A stretch of DNA of 5,890 nt from JAVVUJ01 sp964461765. GTDB taxonomy: Bacteria; Bacillota; Clostridia; Peptostreptococcales; Anaerovoracaceae. Every line of letters starts with the position of its first letter. Position 1 is the stretch's first letter. The notes below the pieces were generated by a model. That model saw only the letters and a program-made list of their open reading frames with translations, was not told where the DNA came from and did no database searches. The stretch is taken from contig CAYWVS010000114.1 of NCBI GenBank assembly GCA_964461765.1, positions 1-5,890 of the forward strand. The letters run 5' to 3'. The translations under genes and the position numbers were made by a program. Below, one piece after another: positions 1-5,860 of this stretch.

Positions 1-174
1 TATTATCCACATTTTTTATTGAGGCAACAGGTACCCTTCTGATTGACGCTTACTTTCCATCAACTAAGGCACCCGTATGTCAAGCCCACGCTAAATTTTT
101 ATTTTATAGGCTCTTAACTTACTTTCTCTTTCTACCACACAAACATACCTCCAAGTAGATTTGAGGTTACACTG
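1..174. other. Left flank downstream of the operon, no convincing gene
   Basis: This stretch follows the HNH gene. On the plus strand, frame 3 stays open from the left edge to a TAG at 156-158 (51 codons, reading LSTFFIEATGTLLIDAYF at its start). It could be the tail of a convergent gene, but I recognise no family and the length is modest. On the minus strand only very short frames occur after the HNH stop. A weak imperfect hairpin (147-167, outer arms ACCTC/GAGGT) lies just beyond that stop but has no adjacent T-run, so I do not call it a terminator. The operon's 3' end is therefore undefined. Confidence 0.4.
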
Positions 175-756
175 CTATTCTTTTTTAGAGAAAAGTAGTT
201 GCATAAGCTCTTTTAACTGCTTATTTATTTCTATGTACTCTTTGCTCTCATCTGGTGTCATTTCTGAAATCTTGCCTTCTAGCTTTTCTTGACGAGATAT
301 AATCTCTTCACATAGCCAAATCTCTTTTATTGGTCTTAGTCCAAATTTAAAAACTTTATTACACATATATTGACCAACTGGAGTTAGCGGATGAATCTCC
401 CCATCATTCATGCGTTCCAAATGTAAATCGTACTCTTTACTAGCTGGGTCTACAAAACCGACTTTATCATTATGATGAACTGCTTTATCTTCAGTGGGCC
501 ATTTTTTTGATTTTTTTCTATTGCACGTAAAGCATGAATAGACTAAGTTGCAATACTCGTTTTCTAAATCCGGTGCAAATGACTTTGGAATAAAGTGATC
601 AGGTTCAAAGGCATGTTTAGTTACTTTTATTGATTTTCCACAGTATCCACATATGTAATGAAAATCCTCCTGTAATTCCGGAAGATAGTCCTGATAATTG
701 GTTTTTTGAATAATGTTTTTACGTCTAACTATATTTACTTTCCCATGAATTCTCAT
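175..756 (-). CDS. HNH endonuclease, putative effector nuclease
   Basis: This 193-residue protein has a zinc-supported HNH (beta-beta-alpha-metal) nuclease core. A CxxC knuckle (C36, C39) is followed by the DH pair D53-H54 in EPDHFIPKS, then N70 in YCNLVYSC, a second CxxC (C75, C78) and N79 in CNRKKS. H54 is the expected general base. The part from about 100 to 145 (GEIHPLTPVGQYM, then R141 and W147) matches the accessory region of HNH proteins often found in defence loci, and the C-terminal 45 residues are charged and helical. No helicase, specificity or membrane domain is present. The ATG at 754-756 follows GTAGGTG, inside which lies the TAG stop of the receiver gene, so translation is probably coupled. 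As last gene of a methyltransferase operon it is the likely DNA-cutting effector. Target and cofactor are not visible. The fold is secure; the role is inferred. Confidence 0.9.
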   Translation of the reverse strand: MRIHGKVNIVRRKNIIQKTNYQDYLPELQEDFHYICGYCGKSIKVTKHAFEPDHFIPKSFAPDLENEYCNLVYSCFTCNRKKSKKWPTEDKAVHHNDKVGFVDPASKEYDLHLERMNDGEIHPLTPVGQYMCNKVFKFGLRPIKEIWLCEEIISRQEKLEGKISEMTPDESKEYIEINKQLKELMQLLFSKKE

Positions 757-763
757 AAAGCAC

Positions 764-1387
764 CTACTTTTTACTATCCAACAACTTATCTAATGAATTT
801 AGGATATCTGACATCTTTTTAGTTGTGTTACTTGTCAATAATTCAGCTGGTATATCATCTACTTCGTTATACGCCCTCAAAATCTTGAAAAGCTCTACTA
901 ATCGCTCTTCTTCTTCAGAAGATATATTTGCATTTTCTTTCTTCATTTTAAGCTCTGCGTACTCAGTAATGTTACGCTGTAGTCTGTTGTCAAACACTTC
1001 AACTGCTTGTTTGAAAGAAGCAACGAGTTCTTCAAATATAGTAGATTCGAAATCAGCATCAAGCTTTTCACGCTCTACAAATAAGTTTTTTATTACTAAA
1101 TTTTCACCAATGCCTTGGTCACAATAATTAGTAAGGATTATACACGGCAAGTCTGGTAACTCACTATTAAGATAAGCAACAAGTTCTGTGCCGTTAAAAT
1201 CATAAGTAGCTGTTAGTTTATAGTCTACCAACATACACTTAATCTCATTCGATAGAATCCACTTTAGGACATCAATTTTTGTTTTACAATCTTCAACAAA
1301 AACCAATTCTATGTCTTTTCGATGTAGACTAATTTTATAATCTTCGATTAAACTGTTATCGTCATCTATAAAACCCAATTTATACAA
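764..1387 (-). CDS. Receiver-domain (response-regulator-like) protein with helical tail
   Basis: This 207-residue protein starts with a CheY-like receiver domain (about 1-112). It has acidic pocket D8-D9-D10 after the first strand (LGFIDDD), putative phosphoacceptor D55 in MLVDYKL, and T86 at the end of strand 4 (CIILTNY). The conserved lysine is less clear: K108 in FVEREKLD is the best candidate but lies later than usual. Residues about 113-207 are charged and helix-rich (for example SSEEEERLVELFKIL). There is no winged-helix, LuxR, AAA+ or enzymatic output domain, so it should act through protein contacts. The start is TTG at 1385-1387, chosen because TAGGAGGTG lies five bases upstream; the next methionine (M52) would remove the acidic pocket. 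It sits between a kinase-like gene and an HNH gene, suggesting it carries a signal from one to the other. The receiver fold is well supported; phosphorylation is inferred. Confidence 0.85.
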   Translation of the reverse strand: MYKLGFIDDDNSLIEDYKISLHRKDIELVFVEDCKTKIDVLKWILSNEIKCMLVDYKLTATYDFNGTELVAYLNSELPDLPCIILTNYCDQGIGENLVIKNLFVEREKLDADFESTIFEELVASFKQAVEVFDNRLQRNITEYAELKMKKENANISSEEEERLVELFKILRAYNEVDDIPAELLTSNTTKKMSDILNSLDKLLDSKK

Positions 1388-1392
1388 AATAG

Positions 1393-1401
1393 CACCTCCT
1401 A
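1393..1401 (-). promoter_or_regulatory. Shine-Dalgarno site of the receiver gene, overlapping the upstream stop
   Basis: On the minus strand this reads TAGGAGGTG, five bases before the TTG start. The leading TAG is the stop codon of the GHKL ATPase gene. The strong site compensates for the weak start codon, fixes the start, and implies that ribosomes ending the upstream gene can reinitiate here. Confidence 0.8.
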
Positions 1402-3660
1402 TGGTTTTACGTTCAAAGTTAATGTGATGAAAAATCCTGATGGTTGGTCAACGTTTTCTGACAAATCAATAGAACCATTATATTCATTAACAATTCTGTT
1501 TATTATCCACATGCCCATGCCAGTTCCAATTATTTCACCATTTGCTGAACGTTTATCACTTTCAAATGGTTCTAATATCAAACGAGGATTATTTTTATAC
1601 TCACCTAACAATCCTATCCCACTGTCAGAATATTTAATTATTATTCCACCGTCCAAAGATTCTATTCTAATAGCAATGTTTTTTTCGGCTGACCGAGTGG
1701 CATCAAATGACGAAGCACTATTGGCGATAAGATTGTTTAGAATACTTTCAATTTCGTACGGAAAGCATCTAAATGCGATATTATCAATTATACAATTTAT
1801 GACAATTTTTTTAGGGGATAAAGCCAACTGCCAATCAGAAACTAATTTGGTAATTAACTCTGATATATCTGTTTTCCTCATGGTTCGTTTATCCCTTCTA
1901 ACAGAATCAACGGTTACTTTGAACCAAGAAGTAAAGAAACTTCTAATTTCATTTGCTTCTAGTATATACTTGTAAGCAGCATTTAAATTTTTATCAAATT
2001 GTAATGACTCTTTTGCCATTTTAATTTTCATTCCAAGTTTATGTGTGATATCCTTTATCTCATGGATATAAGTATTAGTAACAATCCCGGTAGTCGCTAA
2101 TACCCTTAACATCTGAAGCTCGGTTTCAAGTTGTCTTATAGTAGAGTCTTTCTTTTCCACGAGAGCGGATACCTTTTTAATATCCATATACTCAGGAGAA
2201 TAATTAGAGTTATTACGTTTAGCTTGTTCTTCCTTTTTTGCATCTTGCTTTATTTTATCATCAAGTTCTTTTTCTATTTGAGCTGTTGGGTGTAACAATT
2301 CATAATACTCATCTAATTTTCTACAAACGAATTGCCTATCTCTTTCAAATAGTCTTATCACATTCTTTAAGAACTCTTGCAATAATTGAAATTCTTCGGT
2401 TTCTACAATGCCTTGTCGGTTGGCTTGGTCAGGCAATGTGATATTAGTTCTAGAAATATAAACACTACCATGCATTTGATCAGAGTTAACACGCCACGCA
2501 CCAGTAGGATGCGAAACAGCAGCAGGTGATTTATTTTTTCTTCCCGCTAACATTAGCCAATCCATAGAGGACGATTTCGGGTCTCCATACGGTCTTACCC
2601 TAAAGCCATCTCGATAAATTCTAATACCACCAAAAGAATCTCGGATATCATGTCTTCCCGTAATATCTTTATAGTAATATTTTTCCCTATCTGATTTTAC
2701 AGCTGTGAGTTTTGCAAAATATAATGTACCTTTAAAATCTCCAATAGTATTTTTAACAGAAGATTTACTTCTCAATACGTCTGTAAATGTGGTATCAATT
2801 ACAATAGGTGTATTCTTAAAATACGCCTTTTCAGTCGCATCAAAACCAGCCGCGCTAGTGACTTTGTCGAATACATCTCCAAAATCAAACTCATCACGGT
2901 TAATTTTTATTTGAACTTTTCCGTTTTCAAACACTGAAAACTTTATTCTATAGTCAAAAGAAAAATCATCACCATCTTGCAACAATGCCGCATCTTCAAT
3001 AGTTGTGTTTTCTTCAAAAAAATAAATATTGAATACTTCTTTAAATTCAGGTGGAATTAATGTTTTTAAATTAGATGAGATACTTTCAATGGTTAATTTA
3101 TCCCAAGAATCTCTTAAATTGGTTAATTTAAAAACGGAACCAGTGCCTATAAATTTGTTTTTTATCAATTCGATGAACTTTGCGTTTTTCAGGTTTCCAC
3201 AAAAATCAACAAACGATATCTCACTTTTGTCAAGTTCAGCGGTAACATCAGTTATTTTTTGTCCAAATTCAAAGACATTCCAGTCTACCTTCCAGATTAA
3301 ATGTTCTTCTTTAGAGATTGTTAAAAGGTTACAATTATCTGCTATTCGATCTAATGCGAATCTCCCTATGCCTTTTGCTCCAGTTTGGACTCGACCTTTT
3401 TGAGTTTTAAAGTTAATTTTTTTAGACGAACTACCAATAGTCATCCAATGTTTTAAGATAACATCTTCTGTCATTCCCGTACCATTATCAGCAATATATA
3501 GTGTATCGGTCGTCTTTTCATAGTAAAGAATACAGACAGTCGCATCGGCATCATATGTATTTTTAACCAACTCTAATATAGCTCCATCAAGCTTTGATAC
3601 ATTTTCTCGTCCGATGAGCTTTGCTGTATAGGCATCTACATTAAAAGGTATTTTAGCCAT
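1399..3660 (-). CDS. Dual-GHKL protein: MORC/paraMORC-like ATPase fused to a histidine-kinase-like module
   Basis: The 753 residues form two ATP-binding modules. The N-terminal GHKL domain (about 1-180) has E30-L-V-K-N34 with D37-A-D-A (catalytic Glu and Mg-binding Asn), DNGTGM at 58-63, and GAKGIGR at 94-100. An S5-like region follows (about 230-440), including IYRDGFRVRPYG at 348-359 and a SRTNI...NRQGIVE segment at 403-420, typical of MORC/paraMORC and Hsp90-like ATPases of R-M loci. A charged coiled coil (about 460-520) leads to a DHp-like helix with TYIHEIKDITH, where H533-E534 is the putative phosphoacceptor; the usual proline is absent. The C-terminal kinase ATPase has N643 and N647, DSGIGL at 679-684, F699 and GTGMGM at 712-717. 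There is no signal peptide or membrane segment, so it is cytosolic. The ATG follows AGGAGG by six bases. Domains are clear; the kinase activity and signal are inferred. Confidence 0.9.
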   Translation of the reverse strand: MAKIPFNVDAYTAKLIGRENVSKLDGAILELVKNTYDADATVCILYYEKTTDTLYIADNGTGMTEDVILKHWMTIGSSSKKINFKTQKGRVQTGAKGIGRFALDRIADNCNLLTISKEEHLIWKVDWNVFEFGQKITDVTAELDKSEISFVDFCGNLKNAKFIELIKNKFIGTGSVFKLTNLRDSWDKLTIESISSNLKTLIPPEFKEVFNIYFFEENTTIEDAALLQDGDDFSFDYRIKFSVFENGKVQIKINRDEFDFGDVFDKVTSAAGFDATEKAYFKNTPIVIDTTFTDVLRSKSSVKNTIGDFKGTLYFAKLTAVKSDREKYYYKDITGRHDIRDSFGGIRIYRDGFRVRPYGDPKSSSMDWLMLAGRKNKSPAAVSHPTGAWRVNSDQMHGSVYISRTNITLPDQANRQGIVETEEFQLLQEFLKNVIRLFERDRQFVCRKLDEYYELLHPTAQIEKELDDKIKQDAKKEEQAKRNNSNYSPEYMDIKKVSALVEKKDSTIRQLETELQMLRVLATTGIVTNTYIHEIKDITHKLGMKIKMAKESLQFDKNLNAAYKYILEANEIRSFFTSWFKVTVDSVRRDKRTMRKTDISELITKLVSDWQLALSPKKIVINCIIDNIAFRCFPYEIESILNNLIANSASSFDATRSAEKNIAIRIESLDGGIIIKYSDSGIGLLGEYKNNPRLILEPFESDKRSANGEIIGTGMGMWIINRIVNEYNGSIDLSENVDQPSGFFITLTLNVKP

Positions 3661-3681
3661 ATGATTCCTCCTATTTATTGT

Positions 3682-5124
3682 TTACATCAGCATATCTGCC
3701 GGAAACGTAAATTCATTAATATCTTTAGGTGATATCCTATAAGAATTGCCGTTTGAAATAACGCCTATAGATGTTACATATTCCAAAAACAAATCACTTT
3801 CTAATATTTCTTTCGCTTTTTCAAGTGAGTGTTCCTGTTGAGAATTATGTGGGACAATATAAAGCCCCGATGTAGGGATGGTGTCTGCATCAATTGTATA
3901 AACCTTGGCTGCTCCAGTTATCAATGTTGAAATTAAAAGCTTTGGTTGGTTTAAATGTAACAATGCTTGCGACCGTCCGTATTCAAACCAGTTGATTCCT
4001 TTATCACTTTTTCTTTCCTTCAACGCAGTTTCAAAACTTTTAAGATACATTACTGCTTGTGGGAATGCATTTTCAAACTGCTCCGTAGTATACTTTTGCA
4101 ATCCATTATCGGTATAGAAGTATGGAAAAATAACTAACTCCTCTTTTCTGTAATTTAACGAACGAGGACTAACCGCTTTTCGAAGCAAACTCTTTTCTAT
4201 TCCAAATTCACCTACATTAACATAGGCTTCATTTTCTGTGTAATTTGCAATTATATATACTTCATTCAACAATGTAGCAATACTACTTGCCGCATGAAAA
4301 TAATCTCCAAATCGAACTAAATCCCTGTTTTCAACTCGAGTGTCATTCTTAAAGACCCATTTATCTCCCATCTCAGCTTTAGGAATTTCAACTGAAGCTC
4401 CCTCACTTAAATTATGATAAGTTACAAACTGATTATTAGCATTACGGTCACAAACAATTATAGATGATGCCGTTAGTTTGCCAGAAAACAATTTCTGATT
4501 GGTGTAATCGTAAATATCAGTTATGGATGGTAATAAATATTGCCTAAGATTTAGTGCAAATCTATTTTTAAATATATTACTCGGAATTAGGTATGCTAAC
4601 TTTCCGAAATTATTTAAAGAACGCAAACTAGCTTCAATAAAAGCATAGCAGTAATCAAACTTGCCGATTGAACAAGTTTCAAAAGAGTTTTTAACAAATT
4701 CTCGCTCGTTGTCATCCAACTCTTTATATGTAATATATGGCGGATTACCAATAACGAAGTCAAATGTCTCAGTTATATTTTCTCTTAACACATCTCCTTC
4801 TAAAATATTCCATTCCACATTACTTATTCCATACATCTCAGCCACGGCATTTAAACGAGCCTTACAGTTTTGAATATGTGTTTTGTCAATTTCAGCAGCC
4901 CATATATCTTGATGTAGCCCATTTCGAATTACATCGACATTCAAATTTTGCTTTAGGCAATCAACTATATATCTCTTTACTATTTCAATTAATATATTGC
5001 CATCTCCACAGGAGTTTTCTGCAACTTTTCTTCCAAATAAATTCTGCTCATAACCAACAACATCTAAAAGTTTTATCACATTATCAGAGGGCGTGAAAAC
5101 TTGGCATTTTTCATATACAGGCAT
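3682..5124 (-). CDS. Gamma-class N6-adenine DNA methyltransferase (TaqI/Eco57I-like)
   Basis: This 480-residue protein should transfer a methyl group from S-adenosylmethionine to N6 of adenine at a DNA target, marking host DNA as self. Motif order is that of the gamma class: motif X QVFTP (8-12), motif I ENSCGDGN (36-43), the acidic ribose-binding residue E78 in AAEID, motif III around D111 (LEGDVL), catalytic motif IV NPPY (127-130), and a motif VIII-like FDYCY (156-160). Motif I departs from the common DPACGSG form but keeps CGxG. The C-terminal half (about 240-480) has no catalytic motif and ends with the SYRISPKD segment common in this family, so it is probably the target-recognition domain. 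Length is near that of M.TaqI-like stand-alone enzymes; no nuclease or helicase is fused. The ATG at 5122-5124 follows GAGAGGAG. The recognition sequence cannot be read from sequence alone. Confidence 0.92.
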   Translation of the reverse strand: MPVYEKCQVFTPSDNVIKLLDVVGYEQNLFGRKVAENSCGDGNILIEIVKRYIVDCLKQNLNVDVIRNGLHQDIWAAEIDKTHIQNCKARLNAVAEMYGISNVEWNILEGDVLRENITETFDFVIGNPPYITYKELDDNEREFVKNSFETCSIGKFDYCYAFIEASLRSLNNFGKLAYLIPSNIFKNRFALNLRQYLLPSITDIYDYTNQKLFSGKLTASSIIVCDRNANNQFVTYHNLSEGASVEIPKAEMGDKWVFKNDTRVENRDLVRFGDYFHAASSIATLLNEVYIIANYTENEAYVNVGEFGIEKSLLRKAVSPRSLNYRKEELVIFPYFYTDNGLQKYTTEQFENAFPQAVMYLKSFETALKERKSDKGINWFEYGRSQALLHLNQPKLLISTLITGAAKVYTIDADTIPTSGLYIVPHNSQQEHSLEKAKEILESDLFLEYVTSIGVISNGNSYRISPKDINEFTFPADMLM

Positions 5125-5137
5125 TTTTACGCTCCTC

Positions 5138-5434
5138 TCATTTCAATAATTTTAGTAAAGCATTTTTTTGTTCAGAAGAAAGGGTAGACCATTTCTCTAG
5201 CATATCGGATTGTTCTTTGGTCAACGAAACCAACTCACCTTCATCAGCAAAGAATTGTGATAAGGTTATTCCAAATGCGCGACAAATGTCTTCAAGCGTA
5301 CTAATACTGGGGTCATTATTTCTGTTAAACATATTTGAAAGTGTAGACTGAGATACACCTGATAATTTTGCTAATTTGTACATAGACCAACTTCTCTCAT
5401 CAAGTAGTTTTTTAATTCGCTCTAAAGTATTCAA
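5138..5434 (-). CDS. Small XRE/Cro-type helix-turn-helix regulator
   Basis: With the start chosen here the protein has 98 residues and begins MNTLERIKKLL. The lambda-repressor-like HTH occupies about 4-62; the turn and recognition helix lie in LAKLSGVSQSTLSNMF (21-36), followed by PSISTLEDICRAFGI. A short acidic linker and an amphipathic helical tail (KEQSDMLEKW, then SSEQKNALLKLLK) complete it, as in many small regulators of Firmicute mobile elements. The start is TTG at 5432-5434 because GGAGGTG lies five bases upstream. A longer in-frame ATG at 5483-5485 would lie upstream of the -10 box and within the -35 box, and would add 17 residues unlike the family. As first gene it most likely controls its own operon, much as C proteins control R-M genes. 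The DNA-binding fold is secure; activation versus repression is unknown. Confidence 0.88.
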   Translation of the reverse strand: MNTLERIKKLLDERSWSMYKLAKLSGVSQSTLSNMFNRNNDPSISTLEDICRAFGITLSQFFADEGELVSLTKEQSDMLEKWSTLSSEQKNALLKLLK

Positions 5435-5439
5435 GCATA

Positions 5440-5446
5440 CACCTCC
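5440..5446 (-). promoter_or_regulatory. Shine-Dalgarno site fixing the regulator's TTG start
   Basis: The minus strand reads GGAGGTG, then five bases, then TTG. An ATG one base out of frame (5436-5438) lies inside the spacer and is too close to the site to be the true start; it would also give the wrong frame. The same GGAGGTG-N5-TTG layout recurs at the receiver gene. Confidence 0.75.
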
Positions 5447-5456
5447 AATTTTATTT

Positions 5457-5485
5457 ATTATACTACACAAATGGGTTGCACGCAA
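5457..5485 (-). promoter_or_regulatory. Sigma-A-type promoter of the five-gene operon
   Basis: The minus strand carries a perfect -10 hexamer TATAAT (5457-5462). A weak -35 TTGCGT (5480-5485) lies exactly 17 bases upstream. Transcription would start near 5450, giving a very short leader of about 15 bases that begins just before the Shine-Dalgarno site. No comparable promoter is needed between the operon genes, given their small gaps. The poor -35 is consistent with control by a bound protein. Confidence 0.65.
5476..5485. promoter_or_regulatory. Candidate operator overlapping the -35 box
   Basis: TTGCACGCAA is an inverted repeat with arms TTGC and GCAA and a two-base centre. It completely covers the -35 hexamer of the operon promoter. 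Its position suits autoregulation by the XRE-type protein encoded immediately downstream. It is short, and no second copy is obvious nearby, so chance remains possible. Confidence 0.35.
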
Positions 5486-5488
5486 GAC

Positions 5489-5542
5489 TTCATAAGTAAA
5501 TCAAAGCATACACTTTTGAAAAGTATATGCTTTTCTTATGAA
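5489..5542. repeat. Long bipartite palindrome upstream of the operon promoter
   Basis: The inner arms (5503-5517 and 5519-5533) are 15 bases each, separated by a single base, with one mismatch that would be a G-U pair in one RNA strand. Outer arms TTCATAAG (5489-5496) and CTTATGAA (5535-5542) are perfect complements, joined to the inner stem by an asymmetric internal loop. The inner stem followed by TTTTCTT on the plus strand resembles an AT-rich Rho-independent terminator; on the minus strand the following bases are less T-rich. It may insulate the operon from read-through, or serve as a protein-binding site, since it begins only three bases upstream of the -35 box. Confidence 0.6.
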
Positions 5543-5596
5543 AATTATCTCCAACAATGACAGTCGATAAGCTACTCTTACGGGGGGTTATGTATC

Positions 5597-5756
5597 TTAT
5601 ATATTTCTTTGGATTTCCACATTGTTTTTAAAAAGGAATTTCAGTGTGTTTCAGAGAATGTACCGTCACTGTATCTTCGATTACTTTTCATATGCCCTCG
5701 TTAAATTCAGTAATGGGGTTTTCTTGTTCTTTGAGAATATCAATAAACTGCACCAT
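5597..5756 (-). pseudogene. Decayed C-terminus of a large serine recombinase
   Basis: Reading the minus strand from 5756 gives FIDILKEQENPITEFNEGI, then an in-frame TGA (5688-5690), then KVIEDTVTVHS and TEIPF. One extra base at 5630, in a T-run next to an A-run, shifts the frame; KNNVEIQRNI and a TAA at 5597-5599 follow. This matches the closing segment I know from large serine recombinases of Firmicute integrative elements: ITEFDE.LW, a V.VTV strand, then F.FK.G.EI at the end. The TGA falls where the conserved Trp is expected (TGG to TGA). About 53 codons remain; no catalytic, zinc-ribbon or coiled-coil part is present, and the frame is closed just upstream by TAA. It is non-functional. The family match is from memory of the motif pattern, without a search. 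Confidence 0.65.
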
Positions 5757-5813
5757 GCATTATATTTTTAATTTTGAAGTGATAACAAATATATGCAAAT
5801 ATTTTCTGAACAC

Positions 5814-5854
5814 AACACCGCTGTCTGTGCATGAAATGCTCAAACAGCGGTGTT
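5814..5854 (-). terminator. GC-rich hairpin after the right-edge frame
   Basis: Arms AACACCGCTGT (5814-5824) and ACAGCGGTGTT (5844-5854) pair perfectly over 11 bases. The 19-base loop contains a smaller stem, GCAT-GAA-ATGC. It lies six bases beyond the TAA at 5861-5863, where a terminator of the leftward upstream frame would be expected. No clear T-tract follows on either strand, so it is at best a weak intrinsic terminator; it may instead be a processing or binding structure. Confidence 0.45.
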
Positions 5855-5860
5855 TGCTCG

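Noticed and set aside
147..167. Terminator of the operon just after the HNH stop
   Set aside because: The stem is short with a mismatch (ACCTC/GAGGT outer arms), and no T-run follows on the minus strand.
3091..3128. Short direct repeat GGTTAATTTA inside the ATPase gene
   Set aside because: Two copies of a ten-base AT-rich word within coding sequence are explained by codon use; no further copies or spacing pattern were seen.
825..3403. Plus-strand open frames opposite the receiver and ATPase genes (825-1127, 1424-1975, 2238-2441, 2705-2914, 3029-3403)
   Set aside because: All lie wholly antisense to well-supported genes with clear motifs, and their translations show serine/leucine-rich composition typical of shadow frames.
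764..3660. A conventional membrane two-component system
   Set aside because: The kinase-like protein has no membrane segment or extracellular sensor, and the receiver has no DNA-binding output. The neighbours are a methyltransferase and a nuclease.
3905..5096. Plus-strand open frames opposite the methyltransferase gene
   Set aside because: They overlap a gene with intact motifs X, I, III and IV on the other strand and show no motif of their own.
5435..5485. Longer 115-residue form of the XRE regulator starting at the ATG at 5483-5485
   Set aside because: It would begin inside the -35 box and upstream of the TATAAT box, has no ribosome site, and adds 17 residues unlike the family. The GGAGGTG site fits the TTG at 5432-5434.
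3..5628. Possible flanking direct repeat of the island (TATCCACATTTTTT near 4-17 and TTTCCACATTGTTTTT near 5613-5628)
   Set aside because: The shared part is short and AT-rich with mismatches, and the right copy is inside the recombinase remnant, so it is more likely chance than an attachment site.
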